This document shows, piece by piece, positions 1 through 8,906 of a DNA stretch of 43,081 nucleotides. Position numbers and translations under genes: made by a program. This stretch comes from DATCSE01 sp036568605 (GTDB taxonomy: Bacteria; Pseudomonadota; Gammaproteobacteria; Burkholderiales; Burkholderiaceae_C): positions 1 to 43,081 of the forward strand of contig DATCSE010000473.1 of the NCBI GenBank assembly GCA_036568605.1, in the 5' to 3' direction. The notes beneath the pieces were generated by a model. That model ran no database searches. It saw only the letters and a program-made list of their open reading frames with translations, and was not told the origin of the DNA. Position 1 is the first letter of the stretch. The number at the start of each line of letters is the position of its first letter.

Positions 1-15
1 GCCGGCGATGCCGGG

Positions 16-474
16 TCAGTCGGGCAGCACCGCACGGCCGCCGACGTTGATGAAGATCTTCGGCGCCTCCAGCACCTGGCGGCCGCTCTCGCTTTCGACC
101 TCCACCGCGCGCGGCCCGACGAATCTTGCGTGGCCCCACACGACTGTGAGGTTGGCGAAGTCGCGCATCCAGGTCGTCAGCCCGTCGATCGCCTGGCCGA
201 CGACACGATCCTTGCGGGCCTTCACCGCGGCCATGTCGACCCGCACCGGCCCGGCGATGGTCACGCCGTACTGCGCCGCGCGTCGCGCGACATGCGCGGC
301 GCGAGCGCTCGCGACCAGCGTCTTGGTCGGAATGCAGCCGTCGTTGACGCAGGTGCCGCCGAGGTGCTCGCGCTCGATCAGCGCCGTCCGGAAGCCGGCA
401 GCGGCCAGGCGCGCGGCCAGGAACGGGCCGGCCTGGCCGCTGCCGATCACGATCGCGTCGTAGTGCGTGGACAT
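16..474 (-). CDS. Mercuric reductase/dihydrolipoamide dehydrogenase-like flavoprotein, N-terminal part, interrupted
   Basis: This is the N-terminal FAD-binding part of a class I pyridine nucleotide-disulfide oxidoreductase. Visible motifs are the Rossmann GSGQAG at residues 11-16 and the redox-active CVNDGC (Cys42, Cys47) followed by IPTKTL. In the family this disulfide passes electrons from NAD(P)H via FAD to a substrate; the substrate here is unknown. The frame stops at TGA (16-18) directly after the conserved strand ending RAVLPD. The remaining 15 bases stay in frame and read PGIAG, as the family would continue, so the stop looks like a nonsense change or a sequence error rather than a natural end. 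The second Met (474) is preferred because GGAGACAGG lies just upstream; Met at 489 is possible. It follows the DUF302 gene by 51 bases, probably in one operon. Confidence 0.8.
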   Translation of the reverse strand: MSTHYDAIVIGSGQAGPFLAARLAAAGFRTALIEREHLGGTCVNDGCIPTKTLVASARAAHVARRAAQYGVTIAGPVRVDMAAVKARKDRVVGQAIDGLTTWMRDFANLTVVWGHARFVGPRAVEVESESGRQVLEAPKIFINVGGRAVLPD

Positions 475-525
475 CGTGCCTGTCTCCATGTCGTTGTTTT
501 CTTCGCGTCGCGTCGCGGCGGTCCG

Positions 526-1008
526 TCAAGGCGCCTTGATCGTCGAGGTGATCGCCTCCACCACGCTGGACGCCATCGCGAACTGCGCTGACCGATCGGC
601 GATGCGGTGGCGCTTCGCGATCCACGCGAAGTCGGTGTAGGCGGCCCAGACGACGCCGGCCTCGTCCTGCAGCACGAGCACGCGCACCGGCCAGTCGAGG
701 CCGGCGTACGGGTTCGAGGTGAGGAACTGGGCGCCCAGCGGCGGGTTGCCGAACTCCAGCAGCGTCGACGGGCGCAGCGCGATGCCGGCGCGCGCGGCGA
801 GCTGCGACTGGTCGACCGCCTGGAAGAACATGATGCCCTTGGCGGCGATGTCCTTCCGGATGCGGGCGATGGTCTCGTCCATCGAATAGGCGCTGCGGAC
901 CTTGACGAGGCCGTCATCGGATGCCGCGGCGTCCTGTGCGAACGCGGGGGTCGCCGCGGCGATCGCGAGGGTCAGCGCACCGGCGAACTGGCGGATGAGA
1001 GGTGGCAT
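526..1008 (-). CDS. DUF302 family exported protein
   Basis: A 160-residue protein with a Sec signal peptide (hydrophobic stretch around residues 8-22, cleavage likely after AFA at about 24) and a single DUF302 domain filling the rest (VRSAYSMDETIARI, then LLEFGNPPLGAQFL and VRVLVLQDEAG). DUF302 proteins are small alpha/beta proteins; their biochemical role is not established, though many sit near redox or metal-stress genes. AGGAG lies a few bases before the ATG. It sits between a cupin gene (64 bases upstream) and a disulfide-reductase-like gene on the same strand, which suggests a three-gene envelope/redox operon. The family call is secure; the function is unknown. Confidence 0.85.
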   Translation of the reverse strand: MPPLIRQFAGALTLAIAAATPAFAQDAAASDDGLVKVRSAYSMDETIARIRKDIAAKGIMFFQAVDQSQLAARAGIALRPSTLLEFGNPPLGAQFLTSNPYAGLDWPVRVLVLQDEAGVVWAAYTDFAWIAKRHRIADRSAQFAMASSVVEAITSTIKAP

Positions 1009-1072
1009 GGGAGCTCCTGGAAGTTAGGGCGGAGAGCCCGTCCCGCGCGAGGGCGCAGGGCGGGCGGGCGCG

Positions 1073-1594
1073 TCACATCACGTGCGGGTCCATCTGCGCT
1101 TCGCCGGGAAACAAGTCCACCGAGATCAGCACGGCCGGGGTGCTGCCGGTGTTCTTCCACCAGTGCGACGTGCCGTTCTTCTCGGGCGCGACGTCGCCGG
1201 CCCGGTGCACGATCGGCACCGCGCAGCTGCTCGCGTACTCGACCACTTCACCGGAGACGATGTAGATCATTGCGGGGCGGTCGTTGTGGCTGTGCCAGGG
1301 CACGATGCCGCCGGGCTGCATCTCGAGCTGGCGCAGCCGGAACTGACGGCCCTTGATCGCGGCCGGCTCCTTGGACAGGTCGGTGCTGGAGCGCACGACA
1401 TCGGTGACGCCGACCGGCGCCGTCGGCCCGGGCTTCTGGCCCTGACCATCGGGCACGCGCTTGTCGGCCGGGCAGTCGCCGGCGAACGCGCTGCTGGCGG
1501 CCACGCCGAGCGCGACGAGCGCGGCGGCGACCGCCAGGCTGCGCACGAACGGGCGGGCCAGCGGCGGGCGGTACAGCGAAATGACGTTCATCAT
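1073..1594 (-). CDS. Exported cupin-domain protein
   Basis: A 173-residue protein. Residues about 17-38 are a hydrophobic export signal ending SSAFAG, followed by a single-domain cupin. The metal-binding motif 1 is visible as PWHSHNDRPAMIYIVSGEVVEY, shown here only as its key part HSHN with the downstream Glu; motif 2 is around TSHWWKNTG. Single-cupin proteins of this sort include metal-dependent dioxygenases, isomerases and binding proteins; nothing in the sequence fixes the substrate. The tandem ATG at 1594/1591 is preceded by AGGAGAG. It is the first gene of the minus-strand group with DUF302 and the flavoprotein, and is divergent from the large histidine kinase, with about 210 bases of shared upstream region. 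Confidence 0.85.
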   Translation of the reverse strand: MMNVISLYRPPLARPFVRSLAVAAALVALGVAASSAFAGDCPADKRVPDGQGQKPGPTAPVGVTDVVRSSTDLSKEPAAIKGRQFRLRQLEMQPGGIVPWHSHNDRPAMIYIVSGEVVEYASSCAVPIVHRAGDVAPEKNGTSHWWKNTGSTPAVLISVDLFPGEAQMDPHVM

Positions 1595-1707
1595 GGTGAA
1601 TCTCTCCTGAGGTGGGTGGGTGGTGCGTTGGGCGGCTCGACCGGGGCCACGAGAGCTGCGATGTCGTCCGCGCCGCAGTCAACTTTCGGCGTCCGGTTTC
1701 ACGTGCC

Positions 1708-1736
1708 GATCAACGAAAGATCACGTGTTGATCACG
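1708..1736. promoter_or_regulatory. Candidate operator with GATCAC repeats between divergent genes
   Basis: In the intergenic region between the cupin gene and the histidine kinase, GATCAAC (1708-1714) is an inverted match to GTTGATC (1727-1733), and GATCACG occurs twice as direct repeats (1719-1725 and 1730-1736). The core GATCACG-N2-TTGATCAC recurs at 8828-8844 in front of another minus-strand gene. The symmetry and position suggest a regulator site; which protein binds it is unknown. Confidence 0.35.
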
Positions 1737-1807
1737 AGCCGCCGCTACCATCGCGGCTCGGGCAAGAATCCGCTCACGCACTGGCAAGCGCCTCGAGAGG
1801 GGAGGAG

Positions 1808-4800
1808 ATGCTTCCGGACTACGAATTGACGGCTCTGCTTTCGCGCGACGACGCCTTCGAGCTGCGTCGCGGCCGGCGCACGCGCACCGGTGCGGCGGTG
1901 CTCGTGAAGGTCGCGCGCGGCGCGACCGCGCGGGCTGCCGACACCGCGGCGCTGCGCCGCGAATGCACGCTGGCGCAAGGGCAGGCGAGCGCGTCGGTGC
2001 TGCTGCCGCGCGTGGTCGAGGCACACCAGGGCAGCGCCCTCGTGATGGAGGACCCGGGTGGCGAGCTGCTGCCGGCTGCGCGACGCGCCGGGCGCCTGTC
2101 GCCCGATGCGATCGCCGCGATCGGCGCGCAGGTCGCGGCCGCGCTGTCGGAGCTGCATGCGCGCGGCCTCGTGCACCGCGGGCTGCGGCCCGAGGTCGTG
2201 CTGTGCGACGTGCCGAACGCGCGAGCCTGGCTGATCGACCTGGGCGATGCGCGCGCGCTCGCGAGCGTGGGTTCGACGCCCACGGCGCCTCCGTCGGCCG
2301 CGCGCCTCGTCTACGCGTCGCCGGAACTGACCGGCCGCATGGAGCGCGTCGGCGACCAGCGCAGCGACCTGTACTCGCTGGGCGCGCTGCTCTACGAGTG
2401 CCTGTGCGGCGCGCCGCCGTTCGAGTCCGATGATGCGCTCGAGCTGATCCACCGGCACCTGGCCGTCGCACCGGTGGCGCCGCATCGCCGCGACCCGGCG
2501 ATCCCCGAGATGCTCTCCGCGATCGTGATGCGGCTGCTCGCGAAATCGCCCGACGAGCGCTATCAGACCGCGCGCGGCGTCGAGCACGATCTGCAGCGCT
2601 GCGCGCGCGAGTGGACGCGGCATGCACGCATCGAACCGTTCGCCCTCGGCTCGCACGATGCGAGCGACCAGTTCGCGATCTCGCACAAGCTGTACGGGCG
2701 GGAGCGCGAGGTGGGTCAGTTGCTCGCGGCATTCGAGCATGCCTGCGCTGGCGACGGCGGGCCCGGTTCGATGGTGCTGGTCGAGGGCTACGCGGGCATC
2801 GGCAAGACCGCGCTGATCCAGCAGTTGTACCGGCCCATCGTGCGCCAGCGCGGCTACTTCATCTCCGGCAAGTTCGACCAGGTGGCGCGCGGCGTGCCGT
2901 TCGGCGCGCTGATCCAGGCGTTCCGCGTGCTGGTGCAGCAGCTCCTCACCGAGCCCGAGGTGCAGCTCGCCGCGTGGCGCGGCGCGCTGTCCGAAGCGCT
3001 GGGCGCCAACGGCGGCGTGCTGGCCGAGGTGATCCCCGAGATCGAGTTCATCGTCGGCCCGCAGCCGGCACCGGCTCGGCTCGGCGGCATCGAGGCGCAG
3101 AACCGCTTCCAGCGCGTACTGCAGAACTTCGTCGCCGCGCTCGCGCGGCCCGAACACCCGCTGGTGCTGTTCCTGGACGACCTGCAATGGGCCGATGCCG
3201 CGACGCTCGCGTTGCTCGAGCCGCTGCTGGCCACGGGCGAGCGCCGCTGCCTGCTGCTGCTGGGCGCGTACCGCGGGCAGGAGCCCGATGCGCCGTCGCG
3301 CCTGGCGCGCACGCTGGCGGCACTGGAGGCCGCCGGCGTCGCGCTGCAGCGCCTCGTGCTCGGCCCGCTGCAGCCGCGCGACCTGAACGCGCTGGAGGCC
3401 GACACCTTGCGGTGCGACCCGGAGGCCGCCGAGCCGCTCGCGCAACTCGTGCTGCGCAAGACCGACGGCAACCCGTTTTTCGTCACCCAGTTCCTGCAGT
3501 GGCTCGAGCGCGAGGGACATCTGCGCTTCGATCCCGAGGCGGCGCGCTGGACCTACCGCATCGCCGAGATCGCCGATGCGCCGCTGGCCGACAACGTGAT
3601 CGACCTGATGACGCGGCGCATCCAGCGCCTGCCGCCCAAGTCGCAGTACGCGCTGACGCTGGCTGCGTGCGTCGGCAACCCGTTCGACCAACACACGCTC
3701 GCGATCGTCAGCGAGCAGACCGCGGCGCAGACCGCGGACGATCTGTCGCAGGCGATCGCCGAGGGGTTGATCGTCGTCGCGGGCTCGACCGTGCCGTCGC
3801 GCATCACGCCGGACGCAGACCCGTACGCCGCGGCGAACGACTTCGCCGACTCCGACACCGAGCCGGCCTATGCCTTCCTGCACGATCGCGTGCAGCAGGC
3901 CGCCTACGCGCTGATTCCGCCCGAACGGCGGAACATGGTGCACCTCACCGCCGGCCGGCTGCTGCGTGCGCGCACGTCACCCGAACAGCTCGATGCGCGC
4001 CGTTTCGACATCGTGCAGCACCTGAACCGCGGCCGCAGCCTGATCGCCGATCGCGCCGAACGCCTCGAGGTTGCGGCGATGAATCTCGATGCGGGCCGCA
4101 AGGCCAAGGCGTCGACCGCGCACGACACGGCGCTGGAGCTGTTCGCCGCGGGCCTCGAGTTGCTGGACGTCGCCGCCTGGCGCGACGTGCACGAGCTCGC
4201 GTTCGCGCTGCACCTCGAGGCGGCCGAATCGCGCTATCTGTGCGGCCAGTTCGACGCTGCGCTCGCGGACTTCGAGCGCCTGCTCGAGCAGACGCTGACG
4301 CCGATCGAGCGCGCCCGTGTGATCCGGCTGCGCAGCGTGCAGTACGAGAACATGGCGCGCTATGCCGATTCGATCGCGACGGCGCGCGAGGGCATCGCGA
4401 TGTTCGGCGTCTCGTTTCCCGACGACGAGGCGAGCAAGCTGCTTGCGCTCGAGGCCGAGATCGCCGCGATCGACCGGCTGCGCGGCGCTCGCACGATTGC
4501 ATCGCTGGCCGAGCTGCCGCGCATGAGCGACCCGCAGGTGCGCATGGTCGCGAGCATGCTCACGGACATCTGGTCGGCGGCCTACATCATCGGCGACTCG
4601 ACGCTCGCGCGGCTGATCTCCGCGACGCTCGTGCGCCTGTCGCTGGAGCACGGCAACGTCGAGGAATCGGCTTACGGCTATGTGACGCACGCGATCACGG
4701 TCGGTGCCGTTCGCGGCGACTACGCGCAGGCGTACGACTACGGCTGCCTCGCGCTGGCGGTCAACGCGCGCTTCGACGACACAAGCCGGCGCGCGAAGAT

Positions 4801-7027
4801 CTACCAGCAGTTTCACGCCCATGTGAACTTCTGGTGCCGCCCCTTCGAAAGCTGCGCGGCCTACGCGCGCGAAGCCTGCCGCAGCGGCCTGGACAGCGGC
4901 GACTTCCTCTACGCCGCATACGGCGCCGGCACCGAGCCGTGGGCCGCGATGGCGGCGACGCAAGACCTGGTGCGCTTCGAGCGCGAACACGAGCCCAGCG
5001 TCGCGCTGATCGAGCGGCTGAAGAACCGCGGCTTTGCCGACTCGGTGCGCGTGCTGGTGAACTGGTCGCGCGCGCTGCAGGGCCGCACCGAGGCGCCGCT
5101 GTCGCTTGCCGATGCCTCGTTCGACGAAGCGGCCTACGTCGCCGCCTACCGCGACCGCCCGTTCTTCACGACCATCCACGCGATCGCGCGGCTGCAACTG
5201 TGCGTGCTGCTCGGCAGCACGGAAGACGCCCGCGCCGCCGCGCGCCACGCCGCCGCGAACGTGCACCATCTGCCCGGTACGGTGTGGCCGGTGATCTTCG
5301 ACTTCTGGAATGCGTTGACGCTGGCGGCGGCGTTCGACGAGACGGCGCGCGACGAGCGCGACACGAGCCTGGCCGAGATCCGCGCGGCGCAACGGCGCTT
5401 CGACGCGCTGGCCGCGCACTGCGCGCAGAACTATCGGTGCCAGGCCCTGCTGCTCGGCGCCGAGATCGCACGCATCGAAGGGCAGACGGCCCGGGCGGTC
5501 GCGTCGTACGAAGAAGCCATCGAGTTCGCGGCCGCGCATCCGCTGCTGCCGTGGCTCGCGCTGGCGCACGAGCGCTGCGGCCGGTTGCTTGTCGACGGCG
5601 GGAGCGTTGCGCTCGGCCGCATGCACCTGGCGCAGGCGCGCGCGAGCTATGCGCGCTGGGGGGCGCACGCCAAGGTCGAGGCGATGGGACGGCAGTACCC
5701 GGTGCTCACGGCTCGCGGCACCGTCGACATTCCGTCGACACGACCGGCTGCGACAGTCGCGGAAGACACGACCACGCCGCTCGCCACCGACCACGCGAAC
5801 GGTCTGGACCTCTTCAGCGTGATCAAGGCCGCACAGGCGATCGCGGCTGAAACAGAGGTCGACGGGCTGCTCGCGCGGCTGATGCGCATCGCGATCGAGA
5901 ACGCCGGCGCCGAGCGCGGTGCGCTCGTGCTCGAGTCCGAGGCGGGCCCCGTCGTGCATGCGTTCGAGGCGCTGGATGTCGCGGTGCCGGCCCGCGAGCC
6001 GGTTGCGCTCGAGCATGCGGCGGACCTGCCGATCGGCATCGTCAACTACGTCCGGCGCACCGGCGCGAGCGTCGTGCTCGCCCAGGCCGAACGCGACGAG
6101 CAGCACGGCGCCGATCCCTACGTCGTGCGCTGCCGGCCTCGCTCGCTGATCTGCGCGGCGGCGCAGCACCAGGGTCGGTTGGTGGGCGTGCTGTACCTCG
6201 AGAACCGGCGTGTCGACGGCGCCTTCACCGCAGAGCGCGTGCGGGTGCTGCAGAGTCTCGCCGCGCAGGCCGCGATTGCGCTCGAGAACGCGCGCCTGCA
6301 CCGGGAGCTGGAGGCCGAGAACTCGTACCTGCGACGCGACCTGATCGCCAACGTGTCGCACGATCTGCGCACGCCGCTGGTCTCGATCCGCGGCTACCTG
6401 GAGGTGCTGGCAGCGCAATGCGATGCGCTCGATCCGGCGCAGCGCCGCGGCTACCTCGACATCGCCGTGCGGCAGAGCGAGCATCTGGGCACGTTGATCG
6501 ACGAGCTCTTCGAACTCGCCAAGCTCGACTTCAAGGGCATCACGCTGCAGCGCGAGGCGTTTCAGCTCGCCGAACTGGCCTCCGATGTGCTGCAGAAATT
6601 CCGGCTGCTGGCCGCCGCCCGGCAGGTGGCGCTGGAGCTCGAAGCCCACCGCGCGCTGCCGCTCGTGCACGCCGACCTGGGCCTGATCGAGCGCGTGTTC
6701 GACAACCTGATCGGAAACGCGCTGAAGCACACGCCCGCGGGCGGCAGCGTGACGATTCGCCTTGCGGCGGGCGACAGCGTCGTCGACGCCGAGGTCATCG
6801 ACACCGGCGCGGGCATCGCAGCGCGTGACCTGCCGTTCGTCTTCGACCGCTTCTATCGCGGCAGCGGGCCGGGCGCCGGCACCGGCCTGGGCCTGGCGAT
6901 CGCGCGTCGCATCGTCGAGCTGCACGGGTGCGCGATCGCGGTAGCCAGCGGCGAATCGGGAAGTCGCTTCAAGTTCGGGCTTCCCGCGCTGGCGACGCCG
7001 ACATCCCATCCGCAGAGTCGGGCGTGA
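1808..7027 (+). CDS. Trifunctional protein-kinase-like / AAA ATPase / GAF / sensor histidine kinase
   Basis: A 1739-residue cytoplasmic multidomain sensor. In order: a Ser/Thr protein-kinase fold (about 1-270), an AAA_16-type ATPase with Walker A GYAGIGKT (327-334) and Walker B LVLFLDDLQWAD, a long helical/TPR-like region (about 650-1330), a GAF domain (about 1340-1495), HisKA with phospho-acceptor His1518 (NVSHDLRTPL), and an HATPase_c domain with N box, DTGAGI, FDRFYRG and GTGLGLAIA. There is no receiver and no transmembrane segment. The kinase domain looks degenerate: HRD is HRG (123-125), the following Lys/Asn positions are not conserved, and DFG is DLG (144-146), so it may bind rather than phosphorylate. 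The frame is open upstream to 1082, but ATG 1808, after GAGAGGGGAGGAG, gives the family N terminus. No response regulator is adjacent, so its partner is unknown. Confidence 0.9.
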   Translation: MLPDYELTALLSRDDAFELRRGRRTRTGAAVLVKVARGATARAADTAALRRECTLAQGQASASVLLPRVVEAHQGSALVMEDPGGELLPAARRAGRLSPDAIAAIGAQVAAALSELHARGLVHRGLRPEVVLCDVPNARAWLIDLGDARALASVGSTPTAPPSAARLVYASPELTGRMERVGDQRSDLYSLGALLYECLCGAPPFESDDALELIHRHLAVAPVAPHRRDPAIPEMLSAIVMRLLAKSPDERYQTARGVEHDLQRCAREWTRHARIEPFALGSHDASDQFAISHKLYGREREVGQLLAAFEHACAGDGGPGSMVLVEGYAGIGKTALIQQLYRPIVRQRGYFISGKFDQVARGVPFGALIQAFRVLVQQLLTEPEVQLAAWRGALSEALGANGGVLAEVIPEIEFIVGPQPAPARLGGIEAQNRFQRVLQNFVAALARPEHPLVLFLDDLQWADAATLALLEPLLATGERRCLLLLGAYRGQEPDAPSRLARTLAALEAAGVALQRLVLGPLQPRDLNALEADTLRCDPEAAEPLAQLVLRKTDGNPFFVTQFLQWLEREGHLRFDPEAARWTYRIAEIADAPLADNVIDLMTRRIQRLPPKSQYALTLAACVGNPFDQHTLAIVSEQTAAQTADDLSQAIAEGLIVVAGSTVPSRITPDADPYAAANDFADSDTEPAYAFLHDRVQQAAYALIPPERRNMVHLTAGRLLRARTSPEQLDARRFDIVQHLNRGRSLIADRAERLEVAAMNLDAGRKAKASTAHDTALELFAAGLELLDVAAWRDVHELAFALHLEAAESRYLCGQFDAALADFERLLEQTLTPIERARVIRLRSVQYENMARYADSIATAREGIAMFGVSFPDDEASKLLALEAEIAAIDRLRGARTIASLAELPRMSDPQVRMVASMLTDIWSAAYIIGDSTLARLISATLVRLSLEHGNVEESAYGYVTHAITVGAVRGDYAQAYDYGCLALAVNARFDDTSRRAKIYQQFHAHVNFWCRPFESCAAYAREACRSGLDSGDFLYAAYGAGTEPWAAMAATQDLVRFEREHEPSVALIERLKNRGFADSVRVLVNWSRALQGRTEAPLSLADASFDEAAYVAAYRDRPFFTTIHAIARLQLCVLLGSTEDARAAARHAAANVHHLPGTVWPVIFDFWNALTLAAAFDETARDERDTSLAEIRAAQRRFDALAAHCAQNYRCQALLLGAEIARIEGQTARAVASYEEAIEFAAAHPLLPWLALAHERCGRLLVDGGSVALGRMHLAQARASYARWGAHAKVEAMGRQYPVLTARGTVDIPSTRPAATVAEDTTTPLATDHANGLDLFSVIKAAQAIAAETEVDGLLARLMRIAIENAGAERGALVLESEAGPVVHAFEALDVAVPAREPVALEHAADLPIGIVNYVRRTGASVVLAQAERDEQHGADPYVVRCRPRSLICAAAQHQGRLVGVLYLENRRVDGAFTAERVRVLQSLAAQAAIALENARLHRELEAENSYLRRDLIANVSHDLRTPLVSIRGYLEVLAAQCDALDPAQRRGYLDIAVRQSEHLGTLIDELFELAKLDFKGITLQREAFQLAELASDVLQKFRLLAAARQVALELEAHRALPLVHADLGLIERVFDNLIGNALKHTPAGGSVTIRLAAGDSVVDAEVIDTGAGIAARDLPFVFDRFYRGSGPGAGTGLGLAIARRIVELHGCAIAVASGESGSRFKFGLPALATPTSHPQSRA

Positions 7028-7046
7028 CCATGGCGTGCCGCCGCCG

Positions 7047-8450
7047 TCAACTGGACGCCGGTCTGATGTTCGCATTGAGGTGAAAGACGTTGTCGGGGTC
7101 GTACTCGGCCTTGATGCGAGCGAGCCGCCGGTACTTCTCTTCGCCGTACGACGCGCGCACGCGGGCATCGTCGGCTTCGACCAGGAAGTTGACATAGCCT
7201 CCCGAGTCGATTGCATGGGGACGCATGGCGTCCCAGAAACTTCGCACCCAGGTTCGGTCTGCTTGATAGGTGGCGCTGTCGGACGCGGCCGCTTCGATAT
7301 TGAACACGTAGTTGGCGGCGCGACTGCCGCCGAATGCGGTATCGCCGTCGCCGGCACGCCGATACGCACCGGACAATGTGAAGGTAGGGCAGAACGACAG
7401 CGGCGAGGTCTTTCGCGGCACGTGCTCGCCGATCACCTCGATGGCGGCGTCCGACAGGTCGTCCAGGTAGAGAGCCTTCTCGTAGCCCAACGTGCCCCAC
7501 GTGGCGAAGTCGTTGAACATCTGCTGCAGTGCGACGAACGGCATCGGCGTCACCAGCTCGAACAACGGCGTGACGCCCCGACGTATCGGATCCACGGCTT
7601 GCGCGTGCTCCGCAGCCGACCCGAAGCCGGCCACCAGCAACGCGTGCCCGATGCGCCCACAATGTTCCTCCGGCACGAACGGCGCAGGCGGCGCGCTCAG
7701 GCCGATCGCGAGGAACGCGGTGGTGCCGGCGGGTGTGCGCTTCACGTAGTCACGCGCGAATCGCAGCATCTGCGCCCCATTGTCGAGGCCGACAAAGAAC
7801 AGCCCCAGGTGAACCATCGGCCCGATGGGATGAAGCGCGAACTCGAAGGATGTGACGACGCCGAAATTGCCGCCGCCGCCGCGCAACGCCCAGTACAGGT
7901 CGGGAAGCTCGGTGGCCGATGCGCGCACGACACGCGAGTCGGCGGTCACCACTTCCGCGCTGAGGAGGTTGTCGCAAGACAGTCCGGCCAGCGGAGTGAG
8001 CCAGCCGATGCCGCCGCCGAGCGTGAGGCCGCCAATCCCGGTGTGGCTGATGAAGCCGCCGGGTGTGGCCAGGCCGTGTTGCTGGGTGGCGGCATCGACG
8101 TCGGCCCAGGTTGCTCCGCCGCCGCAGACCGCGCGGCGCGCGACCGGATCGACGACGACGCCGTTCATCGCGCCGAGGTGAATCATCATGCCGCCCTCGC
8201 AGACCGCGTGGCCGGCGTAGTTGTGTCCGCCGCCGCGAACCGACAGCTCCAGGCCCCGCGGGCGTGCAAATCGGATCGCATCGGCGACCTGACGGGCCGT
8301 GTGGCAAATCGCGATGAGCGCGGGCTTGCGGTCGATGCTCCCGTTCCAGACGGCGCGAGCCGGTTCGTATCCATGTTGGCCCTGTGTCAACAGCTGCCCC
8401 GTGAAGCCATGGCCGAATGCCTCGATGTCGTGATGGAACAGGTGCGTCAT
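7047..8450 (-). CDS. Berberine-bridge-type FAD-dependent oxidoreductase
   Basis: A 467-residue FAD_binding_4 plus BBE-domain protein. The N-terminal FAD domain carries RGGGHNYAG, whose His76 is the position covalently bound to the flavin in this family, and GGLTLGGGIGWL. The C-terminal end, YDPDNVFHLNANI, is the usual BBE signature. Many relatives bind FAD through His and Cys; here the region expected to hold the second, Cys attachment reads FISHTGIGG, with no Cys, so attachment by His alone is inferred. Family members oxidise sugars, alcohols or secondary metabolites with oxygen; the substrate is not predictable here. There is no export signal. AGGAG precedes ATG 8450. A 71-residue gene lies 68 bases upstream on the same strand, and the 3' end converges on the histidine kinase gene only 19 bases away. 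Confidence 0.9.
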   Translation of the reverse strand: MTHLFHHDIEAFGHGFTGQLLTQGQHGYEPARAVWNGSIDRKPALIAICHTARQVADAIRFARPRGLELSVRGGGHNYAGHAVCEGGMMIHLGAMNGVVVDPVARRAVCGGGATWADVDAATQQHGLATPGGFISHTGIGGLTLGGGIGWLTPLAGLSCDNLLSAEVVTADSRVVRASATELPDLYWALRGGGGNFGVVTSFEFALHPIGPMVHLGLFFVGLDNGAQMLRFARDYVKRTPAGTTAFLAIGLSAPPAPFVPEEHCGRIGHALLVAGFGSAAEHAQAVDPIRRGVTPLFELVTPMPFVALQQMFNDFATWGTLGYEKALYLDDLSDAAIEVIGEHVPRKTSPLSFCPTFTLSGAYRRAGDGDTAFGGSRAANYVFNIEAAASDSATYQADRTWVRSFWDAMRPHAIDSGGYVNFLVEADDARVRASYGEEKYRRLARIKAEYDPDNVFHLNANIRPASS

Positions 8451-8518
8451 GGCGGCTTCTCCTGAGTTGACCGGGCTAATGCCTTGGTCGACACGATGCG
8501 AGCGTGCTTACATGGCGC

Positions 8519-8734
8519 TCATTGCAGAGAGCGGCGCATCAGCGCCGGCGTCGCCAGCTCGCGCCCGACGAGTGATTGCGCGCGCAGATAGCCGTGGCGT
8601 TCGCGCTCGGTGAGGGCGCGCAGGTCAACCTGACCCGCGGCGTCGCAGGGGAAGGTATAGCCGCGCCCCGGCCTGAACAGCGATTCGAAGCGCAACTCGT
8701 AGGTCAGGTGCGAGGCAGTCGGTGACGTGTCCAT
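8519..8734 (-). CDS. Small conserved hypothetical protein (71 aa)
   Basis: A 71-residue soluble protein without a signal or membrane segment. It resembles short uncharacterised Burkholderiales proteins of the pattern YELRFESLFRPGRG, then FPCDAAGQVDL, then an Arg/Glu-rich helix and GRELATPALM. No domain with known function was recognised. GGAG lies about 9 bases before ATG 8734, and the reading frame has the codon bias of its neighbours, so it is probably real. It lies 68 bases upstream of the BBE oxidase on the same strand and may be co-transcribed with it. A GATCACG-containing repeat sits about 95 bases upstream of its start. Confidence 0.6.
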   Translation of the reverse strand: MDTSPTASHLTYELRFESLFRPGRGYTFPCDAAGQVDLRALTERERHGYLRAQSLVGRELATPALMRRSLQ

Positions 8735-8827
8735 GATTCGATCTCCGGAAGTCGTCCAGCGCGCCGTTTCGATGTGAAAAAGATAGTCGGCGCGACGCTG
8801 GAAAGCCTCTCAAGTCGGGTCTCGTTT

Positions 8828-8844
8828 GATCACGAATTGATCAC
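8828..8844. promoter_or_regulatory. Second GATCACG-N2-TTGATCAC motif
   Basis: The sequence GATCACGAATTGATCAC lies upstream of the 71-residue gene and just before a LysR remnant. It matches the site at 1719-1735 at every base except the two spacer bases. A shared regulator or a local transcription-factor box is possible; two occurrences are weak evidence. Confidence 0.3.
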
Positions 8845-8906
8845 CTGCGGCGCTCTTGGCCGCTCTCGGAATGCGCTACCAGTGCCCCCGGTCGGCACGG
8901 CGAGGT

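Noticed and set aside
1082..1807. In-frame N-terminal extension of the large histidine kinase
   Set aside because: It overlaps the cupin gene on the other strand, has no domain similarity, and a good ribosome site precedes ATG 1808.
3977..7369. Long open frames antisense and in other frames within the histidine kinase
   Set aside because: Low-complexity Arg/Ala-rich translations with no homology; the plus-strand frame has continuous domain matches.
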